Source: Fen-1258 sp964449775 (GTDB lineage: Bacteria; Bacteroidota; Ignavibacteria; Ignavibacteriales; Melioribacteraceae). Taken from it: DNA of 64,000 nt. Positions 25,688 to 34,909 of the stretch are shown here, piece after piece. The notes below the pieces were generated by a model. That model made no database searches. It was not told where the DNA came from and saw nothing but the letters and a program-made list of their open reading frames with translations. The first letter of the stretch is position 1; each line of letters begins with the position of its first letter. The stretch is taken from assembly GCA_964449775.1 (NCBI GenBank), contig CAYVBQ010000010.1, positions 44,217 to 108,216 on the forward strand, read 5' to 3'. The position numbers were made by a program, and so were the translations under genes.

Positions 25688-25776
25688 TCTGTGTAAATCC
25701 GTTTACCCCGTGGAATAGCATTTGTGTTTTTGAAACAATTTGATTCTTAATTTATTCCACGGGGTGAATCCGTGTC
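25688..25776. repeat. 89-bp palindromic element, copy B
   Basis: This copy matches 21232-21320 at 86 of 89 bases. Its stem is perfect: CCCCGTGGAATA (25707-25718) pairs with TATTCCACGGGG (25754-25765). The hairpin is flanked by direct repeats AATCCGT at 25697-25703 and 25768-25774, which look like a target-site duplication. It lies between the PduS-like and PduT-like genes. Confidence 0.85.
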
Positions 25777-25831
25777 ATCAGCGTTCTATTTCATTTGTAA
25801 GCCAACTATAAAAAGTCTAAATAATGATTGA

Positions 25832-25935
25832 GTCATTCTGAGAGCAGCGAAGAATCTTATTTTTTGTTATGAAATCGTTAGATTCTTCAGTCGCGGAGTT
25901 CATCCTGAAGAATTGAAGGGCTCCATCAGAATGAC
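25832..25935. repeat. GTCATTCTGA inverted-repeat element
   Basis: GTCATTCTGA (25832-25841) and TCAGAATGAC (25926-25935) are exact inverted ends of a 104-base element, and inside it GAAGAATCT pairs with AGATTCTTC. The same words (GATTCTTCACTCC, TTCAGAATGAC) occur in the element at 40824-40979. Together with copy B it fills most of the 357-base gap between the PduS-like and PduT-like genes. Confidence 0.75.
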
Positions 25936-25965
25936 AAATTAATGTCTATAGAGTGAACTCCTTTA

Positions 25966-27279
25966 TTATTTGCTAATCCTCACAAACTCATCAGAAACGT
26001 GAGTGATTCTTCCGGAAATTGATGCGTGAATTTTTGCACCAAGCACGCCTTCTTCAACATCGGCAATCAGTTGTCCATCTTGAACCGCTTCGCCAAGTTT
26101 AACAATTGATTTTGCCGGAACTCCGATGTGTTGTTTCAATAAAATCTTTACTTGAGATACTTGCGGAGAATTTATTGTGAACGGAGTGTGCGCATTATAT
26201 TTTAAAAGATCCATCCGCTTCATTAATTGTTTCAGCGGTACGCGTCTTCCCTCTTTTATCGGATGAACTTTCACCGGTTTCTGCTGCTCATATCGCGTTC
26301 CCAATTTTCTATTTTCTGCTTTACTCTGATCACATGCCTCGCGGGGATATAAATCTTCCGGACAAGCGTAGAGAGAACACAATCCGCATGAACAACATAG
26401 ATCGGCGTATTGATTCCATACTGCGTTACCTGTTGTTGTAAATCCGAGTGAACGCATTACCTTATGCGGTTGAACGTCATAACCTAATAGATAACGCGGA
26501 CAAAGCTCTGTGCAATAGCTGCATTGATCGCATGCTGATTTCCCAATTCTATTTTTAGCTTCAATCGGTCTATTTGTTCTGTTGACAAGATAATGATCGG
26601 CTGGAAGAATAATAATTCCTGCAGTAGTTTTTGTAACCACTTCAGATAAATCGAATGTTAACTTGCCCATTAATATCCCGCTAACAAAAACTCCGAAGTT
26701 CGAAACTGTAGCACCACCGGCATGATCCAAAAGTTCTTTGAGACTCGTACCAATGGGAACAAAAAACGATGATGGATTTTTTACACATCCTGCAACGCAT
26801 ACAAATTTCTGCGTGACAGGTTTGTCTTCAATCGCTCTTGTGATGTTGTAAAATGTTTCAACATTGTTAACAACACACCCAACATCGAGTGGAAGACCGT
26901 GAGGAGGTATTAATCTTTTAGTTGCAGCGTAAACCAGCTCATATTCATCTCCGCTCGGATAGAAATCACCAAGAAGACATGTTTCAATTTTCCCGTTTGA
27001 ATAACTACTCTCAATGGCTTCAATTGCAAGACTATTTTTTGCTTTTATACCGAAGTAGGATTTTTTTGCCGAAGTTTGTTTTGTCATCCACTCAACACCA
27101 TTAACAATTTCCGGTGCAAAGTTTTTCATCAACTCATAATCTTTGTGAATCAACGGCTCACATTCGGCGCCATTCACTAATACATATTCAACTTTAGATT
27201 TTGCTTTTATGTGTGTTGGAAATCCCGCACCTCCGGCTCCAACAACACCTGCATCAAATATTTTTTGGACGAGATCCAT
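25966..27279 (-). CDS. PduS-like (RnfC-related) flavo-iron-sulfur reductase
   Basis: The 437-residue protein opens with GVVGAGGAGFPTHIKAK and VNGAECEPLIHKDYEL, the NAD/FMN-binding start of PduS and RnfC proteins, followed by an SLBB region and two 4Fe-4S motifs, CDQCSYCTELCP (near 262) and CCSCGLCSLYACP (near 306). PduS reduces cobalamin for the diol dehydratase and binds the shell protein PduT, whose homologue is encoded downstream. No cobalamin-dependent enzyme is in view, so the electron acceptor here is open. The start overlaps the SpoIIE-type phosphatase gene by 26 bases. Confidence 0.9.
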   Translation of the reverse strand: MDLVQKIFDAGVVGAGGAGFPTHIKAKSKVEYVLVNGAECEPLIHKDYELMKNFAPEIVNGVEWMTKQTSAKKSYFGIKAKNSLAIEAIESSYSNGKIETCLLGDFYPSGDEYELVYAATKRLIPPHGLPLDVGCVVNNVETFYNITRAIEDKPVTQKFVCVAGCVKNPSSFFVPIGTSLKELLDHAGGATVSNFGVFVSGILMGKLTFDLSEVVTKTTAGIIILPADHYLVNRTNRPIEAKNRIGKSACDQCSYCTELCPRYLLGYDVQPHKVMRSLGFTTTGNAVWNQYADLCCSCGLCSLYACPEDLYPREACDQSKAENRKLGTRYEQQKPVKVHPIKEGRRVPLKQLMKRMDLLKYNAHTPFTINSPQVSQVKILLKQHIGVPAKSIVKLGEAVQDGQLIADVEEGVLGAKIHASISGRITHVSDEFVRISK

Positions 27280-28516
27280 ATTCTCCGTTTCGTTTTATAA
27301 CAACAATTGTTTTGTCATCTTGATATTTACTTTCGTTAGTGCTGAACTTAATTACATCTTCTAAAATTGTTGCTGCAATTTCTTTGGGTGACAAATTAAC
27401 ACTATCCAAAACAACTTGCCGTAACTTATCGTCACCGTAAAATTCAAATTTATCATTTGCTGCTTCAACAACACCATCAGAATAAATAACCAGAACATCA
27501 CCGTTGTAAAAATTGATGCTGTCTGTTTCGAATTTTGAATTTGGAGTAGGACCAAGCAGCGGACCGGTCGGGTTGAGAAGAACTATATCTCCAATCTTTT
27601 TTCGATAAAACAACGGCGGATTCTGTCCGGCATTTGCATAAAGGAATAATCCCTTTTTATCATTGGATAATTCACCGTAGAACAAAGAAGTGAATTTGTC
27701 ATCGCTGAAAATTTTATTGATGAGCTGATTCATTCGGAACATCATCGGCGATATTTTGATCTGGAAAGTACTTGCCATTCTCATTGCGCCGGAAATATAC
27801 ATTGCTTCGGCTGCAGCACCTAATCCTTTTGATGCAGCGTCTCCCATCAATATACCAAGCCGGTCTTCACCATCGCCAACTTTTAGATAATCATAAAAAT
27901 CACCGCCGACAATCTGCGCCGGTAATGTAACGCCAAAAATATCGTAGAAGTGAAAACGGTATTCGTGTTCCGGGAGAATACTTCTTTGGATTTCTTTTGC
28001 CTTGTCAATATCTTCTATAAGATTTTTTCTGGATTGATGAAGATATCTCTCATTTAGTTTGGAAGTAAGTACTGTCGCAACAATGTTTAACGTGTCCCGA
28101 AGATCATCTCCGAGCATCTCGCTATTCACTGCTAAGAGATATTCATAAAATTTTTTATCTCCTATTTTTATTTTCCTTCCAACGCCACTCGCAGAGTATT
28201 TCAAAATTCCCTTACTTATAAGAGTTTTATTTGTCTCATCAGCTAATATTGTTCTTTCAACTGCAATCCGTTCAAAAAGAGGATAATCTTTTATATCAAG
28301 TAAAAAATCCGTACTAATCTTTGAAACTTTTCCTGTTTGAAATAACAGACTGTAAGATTTTTTGCGGACGTTCAATTTCCAAATACGTCCGCCCGTAAGT
28401 TTTATCTGTTCATTACTGATTATCTGTCTAACAACTTCAGCAAGAAGCTCTTCATCCGATGCTAAAGTTTTGGATGCTACTGTTTCAATTGTCCTATATA
28501 GTTTTCTTTGATCCAT
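27254..28516 (-). CDS. SpoIIE/RsbU-type PP2C serine phosphatase
   Basis: The C-terminal 240 residues form a PP2C-like phosphatase: IQRSILPE linker near 170, GGDFYDY near 205, GDAASKGLGAAAEAM near 222, and VIYSDGVVEA near 358. These hold the metal-binding aspartates. The N-terminal 150 residues are a soluble region without an obvious family. Such enzymes act on anti-sigma antagonist proteins in partner-switching systems; no such partner is in the window. It overlaps the PduS-like gene and follows the M64 peptidase gene by 8 bases, so it is in one operon with both. Confidence 0.88.
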   Translation of the reverse strand: MDQRKLYRTIETVASKTLASDEELLAEVVRQIISNEQIKLTGGRIWKLNVRKKSYSLLFQTGKVSKISTDFLLDIKDYPLFERIAVERTILADETNKTLISKGILKYSASGVGRKIKIGDKKFYEYLLAVNSEMLGDDLRDTLNIVATVLTSKLNERYLHQSRKNLIEDIDKAKEIQRSILPEHEYRFHFYDIFGVTLPAQIVGGDFYDYLKVGDGEDRLGILMGDAASKGLGAAAEAMYISGAMRMASTFQIKISPMMFRMNQLINKIFSDDKFTSLFYGELSNDKKGLFLYANAGQNPPLFYRKKIGDIVLLNPTGPLLGPTPNSKFETDSINFYNGDVLVIYSDGVVEAANDKFEFYGDDKLRQVVLDSVNLSPKEIAATILEDVIKFSTNESKYQDDKTIVVIKRNGEYGSRPKNI

Positions 28517-28524
28517 CTTAATTA

Positions 28525-29793
28525 TTATTCCGAATATTGGTTGATCAAATTAATTAATACATCTTTACACACTTGATTAAATTCATTTGATGTGAATGAA
28601 TTCATGATACTGTTGAATGTTGGACGATATACGCCTTTGGCAACGTAGCCGCCTCCTTCAAATACTCCAATTTTATTTTTATACTTATCCTCGACCGGTG
28701 TTGGTATTGGTGTTCCGGGTTCAATTAAATTTTTCCATTTGCTATCGAAGTCGACCATCGTGGATAAATTCGGCTCCCATGGTTCAACGTCAATTGGATA
28801 CATATTCTGATAGGTATTATCATTGCCATATTCATCAGCAAGACCGGCAAGCCCATGCGCGAACTCATGAACGAAAACTTGATTGGCTGCTTTATTATCA
28901 ACCCCCGTCATTGAATAATAATTGTAAACAGCTCCACCACCATATTTATCAGTGTTGACCAGAATATATATTTGATCGTAAGGTGCGTTTGCTGCTATGT
29001 CACGGACTGTGTGATAATCAGTCGTCATCAAGTAGCGCTCACTATCAAAAGTATAAAACCGGGAGTTGAGTAAAGTCTGTTTCCAAATATTTTTGCCGGG
29101 AATATCAGTTCCGGATTCACTTGAAGGCGCTCCAATTCCCCAAATATTTATTTTCTCTTTGTTTTCTTGAAACGGTGAATAATCGAACAAGTATCCTGCA
29201 AATCGTGCGCAGTCGTTATGGAATTTCTCCATTTCAGTTTTTGAGTATCCTTCCGGAATGAAGACGATATCAAGTTTGGATGATGGATCGCCTGAGTAAT
29301 GTACTTTAAAATTATCGAAAGGTTTTATTCTTTCGCTTATAATGAAATAATTTTTTGGATCAACAGTATATTCGAATTTCTTTTCAAAAATATTCTTTCT
29401 GTCCCTCTTATAAATTTCTATTCGAATATTGTTTTTCGGGAATGGTAAAAGAACAGATCCAGAAAAAGAGCGCAATGTTGTCTTGGATTCTTCCGTAGTT
29501 TGCCACTCCTGGTATAGAGTAGAAAATCCTCTCGAAAAAATTAATTGGTTTGAAGCAGTATCAAAAACTTTAAAGAAATAATTTCCATAGCCAAAATTGT
29601 CGATAAGGTTCTTCTTTGAACCACTCCATTGTCCTTCCTTTACCATTTTATCGAATGAAATTACTTCAGTTGCCCTATCACCTGTATGATAAAAATCGAA
29701 TCGAAGCGTCTGATCGTCAAAGTAATCATCAAATTTAATTTGTGCATTGACAGTTATTACGAAACATAATAATAGAGAAAATAACTTTTTCAT
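28525..29793 (-). CDS. Secreted M64-family (IgA peptidase) metalloprotease
   Basis: The 422-residue protein has a signal peptide (KKLFSLLLCFVITVNAQ) and an N-terminal beta domain, then a zinc protease domain with VFVHEFAHGLAGLADEYG near residues 316-333, which fits HExxHxxxxLxDEY of the M64 family. VFIPEGYSKTEME near 190 is another family mark. The start at 29793 was chosen because GAGG lies 9 bases upstream. It should be exported and cleave proteins outside the cytoplasm; the substrate is unknown. It sits 19 bases after pyrE. Confidence 0.88.
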   Translation of the reverse strand: MKKLFSLLLCFVITVNAQIKFDDYFDDQTLRFDFYHTGDRATEVISFDKMVKEGQWSGSKKNLIDNFGYGNYFFKVFDTASNQLIFSRGFSTLYQEWQTTEESKTTLRSFSGSVLLPFPKNNIRIEIYKRDRKNIFEKKFEYTVDPKNYFIISERIKPFDNFKVHYSGDPSSKLDIVFIPEGYSKTEMEKFHNDCARFAGYLFDYSPFQENKEKINIWGIGAPSSESGTDIPGKNIWKQTLLNSRFYTFDSERYLMTTDYHTVRDIAANAPYDQIYILVNTDKYGGGAVYNYYSMTGVDNKAANQVFVHEFAHGLAGLADEYGNDNTYQNMYPIDVEPWEPNLSTMVDFDSKWKNLIEPGTPIPTPVEDKYKNKIGVFEGGGYVAKGVYRPTFNSIMNSFTSNEFNQVCKDVLINLINQYSE

Positions 29794-29812
29794 TTTTGAA
29801 GTCCTCAAAATA

Positions 29813-30391
29813 TTACGGTTTTACTTTTCTAGAACCCGGTTTAATTGCAGGAATGTTTTGTTTACACAAAGGACATTCTTCAGAGTTGTAAGAGACCACC
29901 TCTAATTGCAAAGTGCTGAACTGTGGGACATTGAACTGAACTTTATTATTACTTCTGTCAACTATGTAACCAACACCCGCAACAATACCGCCATTGTTCC
30001 TTATGATCTCCATAACCTCAAAAACAGAACCGCCGGTTGTTACAACATCCTCGCAAACTAAATATTTTTTCCCTTCTTCAATTTGAAAGCCGCGGCGGAG
30101 TGTTAGAATTTTGTCTTCCCGCTCAGCGAAGATTGATTTCTTACTCAGTAATCTCGCAACTTCCTGTCCTACGATAATACCTCCAATTGCCGGCGAAATT
30201 ACCACATCAATTTCTGTGTTTATAAAGTGATCGGCTATCTTTCGACAAATAATTTCATTGTAATCAGTATACTGAAGAACTTGAGCACATTGAAAATATT
30301 GGTTGCTGTGTCTGCCTGAAGTCAATAAAAAATGCCCATTCAACAGGGCATTTGTCCTAAGAAAAATTTCTAAAATGTTTTGATCTTTCAT
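29813..30391 (-). CDS. pyrE: Orotate phosphoribosyltransferase
   Basis: PyrE joins orotate and PRPP to make orotidine monophosphate in pyrimidine synthesis. The 192-residue protein has the type I PRTase motif YLVCEDVVTTGGSVFEV near residue 112, plus VISPAIGGIIVGQEVA and the loop AEREDKILTLRRGF, with TSGRHSNQYFQ near the start. The C-terminus has a CPLC pair unusual for short PyrE but found in several lineages. It overlaps the upstream gene by 4 bases. Confidence 0.93.
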   Translation of the reverse strand: MKDQNILEIFLRTNALLNGHFLLTSGRHSNQYFQCAQVLQYTDYNEIICRKIADHFINTEIDVVISPAIGGIIVGQEVARLLSKKSIFAEREDKILTLRRGFQIEEGKKYLVCEDVVTTGGSVFEVMEIIRNNGGIVAGVGYIVDRSNNKVQFNVPQFSTLQLEVVSYNSEECPLCKQNIPAIKPGSRKVKP

Positions 30392-30672
30392 TGTCTGATT
30401 GTGTCAATTGTTTGTGCGAGATTGAAATCGTTTTCAGTAACCCCGCCCTCGCTATGAGTTGATAAAGTTATTTTGAGTTTATTCCATGAATGAAGGAGCA
30501 AATCCGGATGATGTTCCAATTTTTCAGCTTCAAACCCAACCTTTACTAAAAAGGCAACCGCATCAATAAAACTTTTTAGCTTAAACTCCTTTACAATAGA
30601 GCCATCAATGTAAAACCAGCCGTTAAGAATTTCTAATTTTTCTTTTATCTCTTCAGAGTTAAGTAGCTTCAT
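30388..30672 (-). CDS. Pterin-4a-carbinolamine dehydratase
   Basis: The 94-residue protein has the family signature AEKLEHHPDLLLHSWNKLK followed by LSTHSEGGVTENDFNLA, with the active-site histidine pair HHP. The enzyme dehydrates 4a-hydroxytetrahydropterin after aromatic amino acid hydroxylation; many bacteria keep it without a hydroxylase and it may have another role. It lies between clpC (18 bases) and pyrE (4-base overlap), with no hydroxylase gene in the window. Confidence 0.92.
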   Translation of the reverse strand: MKLLNSEEIKEKLEILNGWFYIDGSIVKEFKLKSFIDAVAFLVKVGFEAEKLEHHPDLLLHSWNKLKITLSTHSEGGVTENDFNLAQTIDTIRQ

Positions 30673-30690
30673 TTAAATATCTTCTCAGTT

Positions 30691-33192
30691 TTACTCAACT
30701 GTTTCCTTCTCTTGATTATCATGTTCTTCAGGTTCCGGTGTTTTGCCGGCAATAAAGTAAAGTTCATCGGCACTCTTTTTATGCTTAACAATTATCTTAT
30801 CACCTTCTTTGAAATGTCCGAGTAGCAGCTCTTCTGCAAGCGGATCCTCAACATATTTCTGTATTGCCCGTTTCAAAGGTCTTGCTCCAAACTTTGGATC
30901 GAATCCTTTCTCAGATAAAAATTCTGTAGCCGATTTGTGAATTTCGATACTCATTTTATTATTGATGATATTCTTGATTAAGTCTTTCATCTCAATTGGA
31001 ATAATCTGTTTAATGTCTCCTTGATCAAGACTTCTAAACACAATGGTTTCATCAAGCCGATTCACAAATTCCGGATTGAAGAGTTTTTTCATTGCGTCTT
31101 CAACTGTATTCTTCATATGGGAATATTGATCTGCTTCAGTTGCACCGCTAAAACCATATCCTCCGCCCGATTTGATGTCACGAGTTCCAACATTTGAGGT
31201 CATTATAATAATCGTATTCTTGAAATCAACTTTTCGGCCTAAACTGTCAGTAAGTACACCGTCGTCAAGAACTTGAAGAAGAATATTAAAAACATCCGGA
31301 TGAGCTTTTTCAATTTCATCAAAGAGAACAACAGAATAAGGTTTTCTACGAACACGTTCTGTAAGCTGCCCACCCTCATCATATCCTACATATCCCGGAG
31401 GCGCTCCAATTAAACGCGAAACTGCAAATTTCTCCATATACTCGCTCATATCAATTCGGATGAGAGCGTCTTCCGAATCGAATAAATAGCGGGCGAGTTC
31501 TTTAGCTAATTCTGTTTTGCCAACTCCTGTTGGACCAAGGAATATAAATGTACCAATAGGTTTCGATGGTCTCTTTAAACCTGCTCTTGTTCTTCTAATT
31601 GCCTTAGTAAGTTTTGATACGGCGTCATCCTGTCCAACGATCCTACCTTTTAAGGCTGTTTCCATCTTCATCAATTTTTCAGATTCAGCTTGAACAACTC
31701 GTGTAACAGGAATACCTGTCATCATTGAAACAACAGTAGCCATATCATCTTCGCTTACATCATAAATGATGTCCTTCGTTTTAGTATCCCATTCACGCTT
31801 AGCAATTTCGAGATCAGATTGTAGTGTCCTTTCCTTATCACGTAACCGTGCAGCCTCTTCGTAATCTTGTTGTTTAACGACCTGAATTTTTTGATGCTTA
31901 ATTTTTTCAACTTCCTCTTCAAGTTTTAAGACTTCATCGGATACAGTGAAGTTGCCCATATGAACACGTGAACCCGCTTCATCAAGAACGTCAATTGCTT
32001 TGTCCGGAAAGTGGCGATCCGTGATATATCGTTCGCTTAGGCGAACCGCTACCTCAATTGCTTCTTTAGAGTAGCGGACATGGTGATGTTCTTCGTATTT
32101 GAACTTGATGTGTTCAAGAATTTGGATTGTTTCATCAAGAGAAGGTGGATCAACCATAACCTTTTGAAAACGACGGTCTAATGCGCCATCTGTTTCAATA
32201 AATTTTCTATACTCATCAAGTGTAGTGGCGCCAATACACTGAATATCCCCGCGTGCGAGTGCAGGCTTAAACATATTCGATGCATCTAACGATCCCGATG
32301 CCCCGCCGGCTCCAACAATTGTATGCAGTTCATCTATGAATAAAATTACATCGTCTGCTTTTTCAAGTTCATTCATCAATGCTTTCATGCGCTCTTCAAA
32401 CTGTCCACGGTATTTTGTACCGGCGACTAATCCTGCCAAATCAAGAGTAACAACGCGTTTCTCTTGCAAGATACGAGGAACTTTTTTCTGAATAATTCTT
32501 AGAGCTAAACCTTCCGCGATAGCAGTTTTTCCAACGCCGGGTTCGCCAATAAGCACCGGATTATTTTTCTTTCTGCGACTTAAAACCTGTGCAACTCTTT
32601 CTATCTCTTTTTCTCTGCCTATAACCGGATCAAGTTTATCTTCAATTGCCAGTTTTGTGAGATCACGTCCAAAATTATCTAGAACGGGTGTTTTCGTTTT
32701 ATCAATTTTCTTTCCTGATGCAGATGGCTGCTGCAAGGAAGTTTTGCCGGGATCTTTACTGCTGAGAATATTATTCAACTCCGCGCGAGCATTATCATAA
32801 GTCATATTAAATTGATGAAGAATTTGTGTGGCTATATTATCTTCATCTCGTAAGAGGGAAAGTAAAATATGTTCGGTTCCGATAAGATCTGATTTATATA
32901 TTTTGGATTCGATTTGCGTAATTTTTAAAACTTTTTCGGCTTGTTTTGTTAACGGAATATTTCCAATTGTTAACGTTCCACCGGAAGTTCTTACTGTATC
33001 TTCAATTGTCTTTTTCAATTTAACAAGATCAACATCAAGATTACGCAGAATACGAACAGCAACACCCTGCCCTTCTCTAATAATGCCTAAAAGTAAATGT
33101 TCAGTACCAATATAATCATGCCCAAGCCGCAACGCTTCCTCACGACTTAATCTAATTACTTCTTGCACACGTTCCGAAAAATTTCCTTCCAT
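30691..33192 (-). CDS. clpC: ATP-dependent Clp protease ATPase subunit ClpC
   Basis: The 833-residue protein has two Clp N repeats (residues 1-145), AAA-1 with GEPGVGKTAIAEGLA near 217, a middle domain with the UVR-like QDYEEAARLRDKE near 440, and AAA-2 with GPTGVGKTELAKELA near 552. GGGYGFSG near 680 fits the ClpP-binding loop. The UVR/M-domain length marks ClpC, not ClpB. It unfolds proteins for ClpP. No clpP is in the window. It is the first gene of a minus-strand run that continues through PduT. Confidence 0.95.
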   Translation of the reverse strand: MEGNFSERVQEVIRLSREEALRLGHDYIGTEHLLLGIIREGQGVAVRILRNLDVDLVKLKKTIEDTVRTSGGTLTIGNIPLTKQAEKVLKITQIESKIYKSDLIGTEHILLSLLRDEDNIATQILHQFNMTYDNARAELNNILSSKDPGKTSLQQPSASGKKIDKTKTPVLDNFGRDLTKLAIEDKLDPVIGREKEIERVAQVLSRRKKNNPVLIGEPGVGKTAIAEGLALRIIQKKVPRILQEKRVVTLDLAGLVAGTKYRGQFEERMKALMNELEKADDVILFIDELHTIVGAGGASGSLDASNMFKPALARGDIQCIGATTLDEYRKFIETDGALDRRFQKVMVDPPSLDETIQILEHIKFKYEEHHHVRYSKEAIEVAVRLSERYITDRHFPDKAIDVLDEAGSRVHMGNFTVSDEVLKLEEEVEKIKHQKIQVVKQQDYEEAARLRDKERTLQSDLEIAKREWDTKTKDIIYDVSEDDMATVVSMMTGIPVTRVVQAESEKLMKMETALKGRIVGQDDAVSKLTKAIRRTRAGLKRPSKPIGTFIFLGPTGVGKTELAKELARYLFDSEDALIRIDMSEYMEKFAVSRLIGAPPGYVGYDEGGQLTERVRRKPYSVVLFDEIEKAHPDVFNILLQVLDDGVLTDSLGRKVDFKNTIIIMTSNVGTRDIKSGGGYGFSGATEADQYSHMKNTVEDAMKKLFNPEFVNRLDETIVFRSLDQGDIKQIIPIEMKDLIKNIINNKMSIEIHKSATEFLSEKGFDPKFGARPLKRAIQKYVEDPLAEELLLGHFKEGDKIIVKHKKSADELYFIAGKTPEPEEHDNQEKETVE

Positions 33193-33384
33193 TTCTTTCC
33201 TTTTGTTATGATAATGTATAAACAGAAAAACTATTCATTTGGTTTCGTATGCAAATATATATATTGCTCATCCTCATATCAAGGAACATCGAACTTGGTA
33301 ATCAAAAGAGATTGCTGATTTCAGAGATTGTATTAGTCAGATTGTATTGATATCTTTCATATAGATTAATAAAGGAGAAAACAG

Positions 33385-34380
33385 ATGGAAGCTCTAACCG
33401 GTGTATCAATTCTAATAATTGCTGTTTCAGTAATTGCATTAATGATGATCTTTTACTTCGTCCCAATCGGATTGTATATAACTGCATACTTTTCCGGCGT
33501 TAAGGTGAGAATCTTTAAAGATTTGATCGGGATGCGTTTGCGTAAAGTTTCGCCGCAAGTGATAGTTCGGAATTTGATCGCAGCTACCAAAGCCGGAATT
33601 GAATTAAACGCTTCCCTATTGGAAGCACACTATCTTGCCGGCGGTAATGTAACTAAAGTTGTTAACGCACTAATCTCTGCTAATAAAGCAAATTTAGATT
33701 TGGAATTTTCCAAAGCCGCGGCTATTGATCTTGCCGGTCGTGATGTTTTAGAAGCAGTGAAAATGTCAGTCAATCCAAAAGTTATTGAAACTCCGCTCGT
33801 TTCCGGTGTAGCAAAAGATGGAATTCAATTGAAAGCCATGGCAAGAGTTACCGTAAGAACAAATCTTGAAAGACTTGTTGGAGGTGCCGGAGAAGCAACT
33901 ATTCTCGCTCGCGTTGGAGAAGGAATTGTATCTACTATAGGATCCAGTACTTCACATAAGGAGGTATTAGAAAATCCTGATAAGATATCTAAAGTTGTAT
34001 TAGCAAAAGGATTAGATGCGGGAACTGCGTATGAAATTCTTTCAATTGATATTGCTGATGTTGATGTTGGTTCCAACATTGGTGCAATCTTACAAACCAA
34101 TCAAGCAGAAGCTGATTTAAAAGTCGCACGTGCGAAAGCTGAGGAAAGACGCGCTGCGGCTGTAGCTTTAGAACAAGAGATGAGCGCTGAAGTAGCTCGT
34201 ATGCGCGCAAAAGTTGTTGAGGCAGAAGCTGAAATTCCAAGAGCAATTGCTGAAGCTTTCACTAAAGGTAATCTGGGTGTGATGGACTATTACAACCTAA
34301 GAAACATTCAATCAGATACTGAAATGAGAAACTCAATAGCTAAACCGGAAGAGAATAAAAATAAAGATACCAATGGATAA
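33385..34380 (+). CDS. floA: Flotillin-like protein FloA
   Basis: The 331-residue protein has an N-terminal membrane anchor (VSILIIAVSVIALMMIFYFVPIG) and then the conserved FloA/YqfA core: GVKVRIFKDLIGMRLRKVSP, ATKAGIELNASLLEAHYLAGGN, VARVGEG-type segment and a coiled-coil region rich in Ala/Glu/Arg (residues 240-300). Length is standard. FloA organises membrane microdomains. AAAGGAG lies 8 bases before the ATG. NfeD, often adjacent, is not encoded here. It is divergent from clpC and leads into a three-gene run. Confidence 0.94.
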   Translation: MEALTGVSILIIAVSVIALMMIFYFVPIGLYITAYFSGVKVRIFKDLIGMRLRKVSPQVIVRNLIAATKAGIELNASLLEAHYLAGGNVTKVVNALISANKANLDLEFSKAAAIDLAGRDVLEAVKMSVNPKVIETPLVSGVAKDGIQLKAMARVTVRTNLERLVGGAGEATILARVGEGIVSTIGSSTSHKEVLENPDKISKVVLAKGLDAGTAYEILSIDIADVDVGSNIGAILQTNQAEADLKVARAKAEERRAAAVALEQEMSAEVARMRAKVVEAEAEIPRAIAEAFTKGNLGVMDYYNLRNIQSDTEMRNSIAKPEENKNKDTNG

Positions 34381-34909
34381 TTTATTTCAACTGTTAATTT
34401 TTCTTTTTGTCATCTACACAATTATTAATTCTGTATTCGGTAAAAAGAAATCGCAAAAAACGAATAGAGAGATTCCTCAGAGAAGAACGGGAGAAGTTGA
34501 ATCTGAGACTTCCCCGCAACCTCAATATTCCTCCGGTGATATTCTACAGGATCTATTCGGTCTGAAGATTCCAAAAACCGGGGGTGAGTATGAAACTTAC
34601 CCCCAGAGATATCCTTCTAATTTGGAAACTGATCTGCCCGATATTGATAATCAACCTGAGATTGAAGGTAAGTATTTATCTGATGTTGAAGCGAAAAATT
34701 TACCGGATGTTGATTACGATAAGCTGCCTTCATTGGAACTTCAGCAAAATGTTGCCTCCTCGGCAGAGTATTACACTGCATATGAAATGAGCAGTTCTTT
34801 AAATCAAAGAACGGTCGAGATAATCCAGAAATTTAGAAATCCGAAGACACTTAGAGAGTTATACTTAATCTCAGAAATATTAAACAAGCCAAAAGCGCTT
34901 CGCAAATAA
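34373..34909 (+). CDS. Hypothetical membrane-anchored protein
   Basis: The 178-residue product has one N-terminal membrane helix (LFQLLIFLFVIYTIINSVFG), then a basic patch (KKKSQKTNR) and a low-complexity, acidic, Pro-rich linker (residues 30-130) with repeated LPDV/LPDID units, and a short C-terminal helical end. I recognise no family. It overlaps floA by 8 bases and the helicase by one, so it is translated with them, and a FloA-associated membrane protein is a fair but unproven idea. Confidence 0.7.
   Translation: MDNLFQLLIFLFVIYTIINSVFGKKKSQKTNREIPQRRTGEVESETSPQPQYSSGDILQDLFGLKIPKTGGEYETYPQRYPSNLETDLPDIDNQPEIEGKYLSDVEAKNLPDVDYDKLPSLELQQNVASSAEYYTAYEMSSSLNQRTVEIIQKFRNPKTLRELYLISEILNKPKALRK

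Noticed and set aside
28617..28958. 113-codon plus-strand frame inside the M64 peptidase gene
   Set aside because: It is antisense to the zinc-binding region, which is clearly the coding strand.
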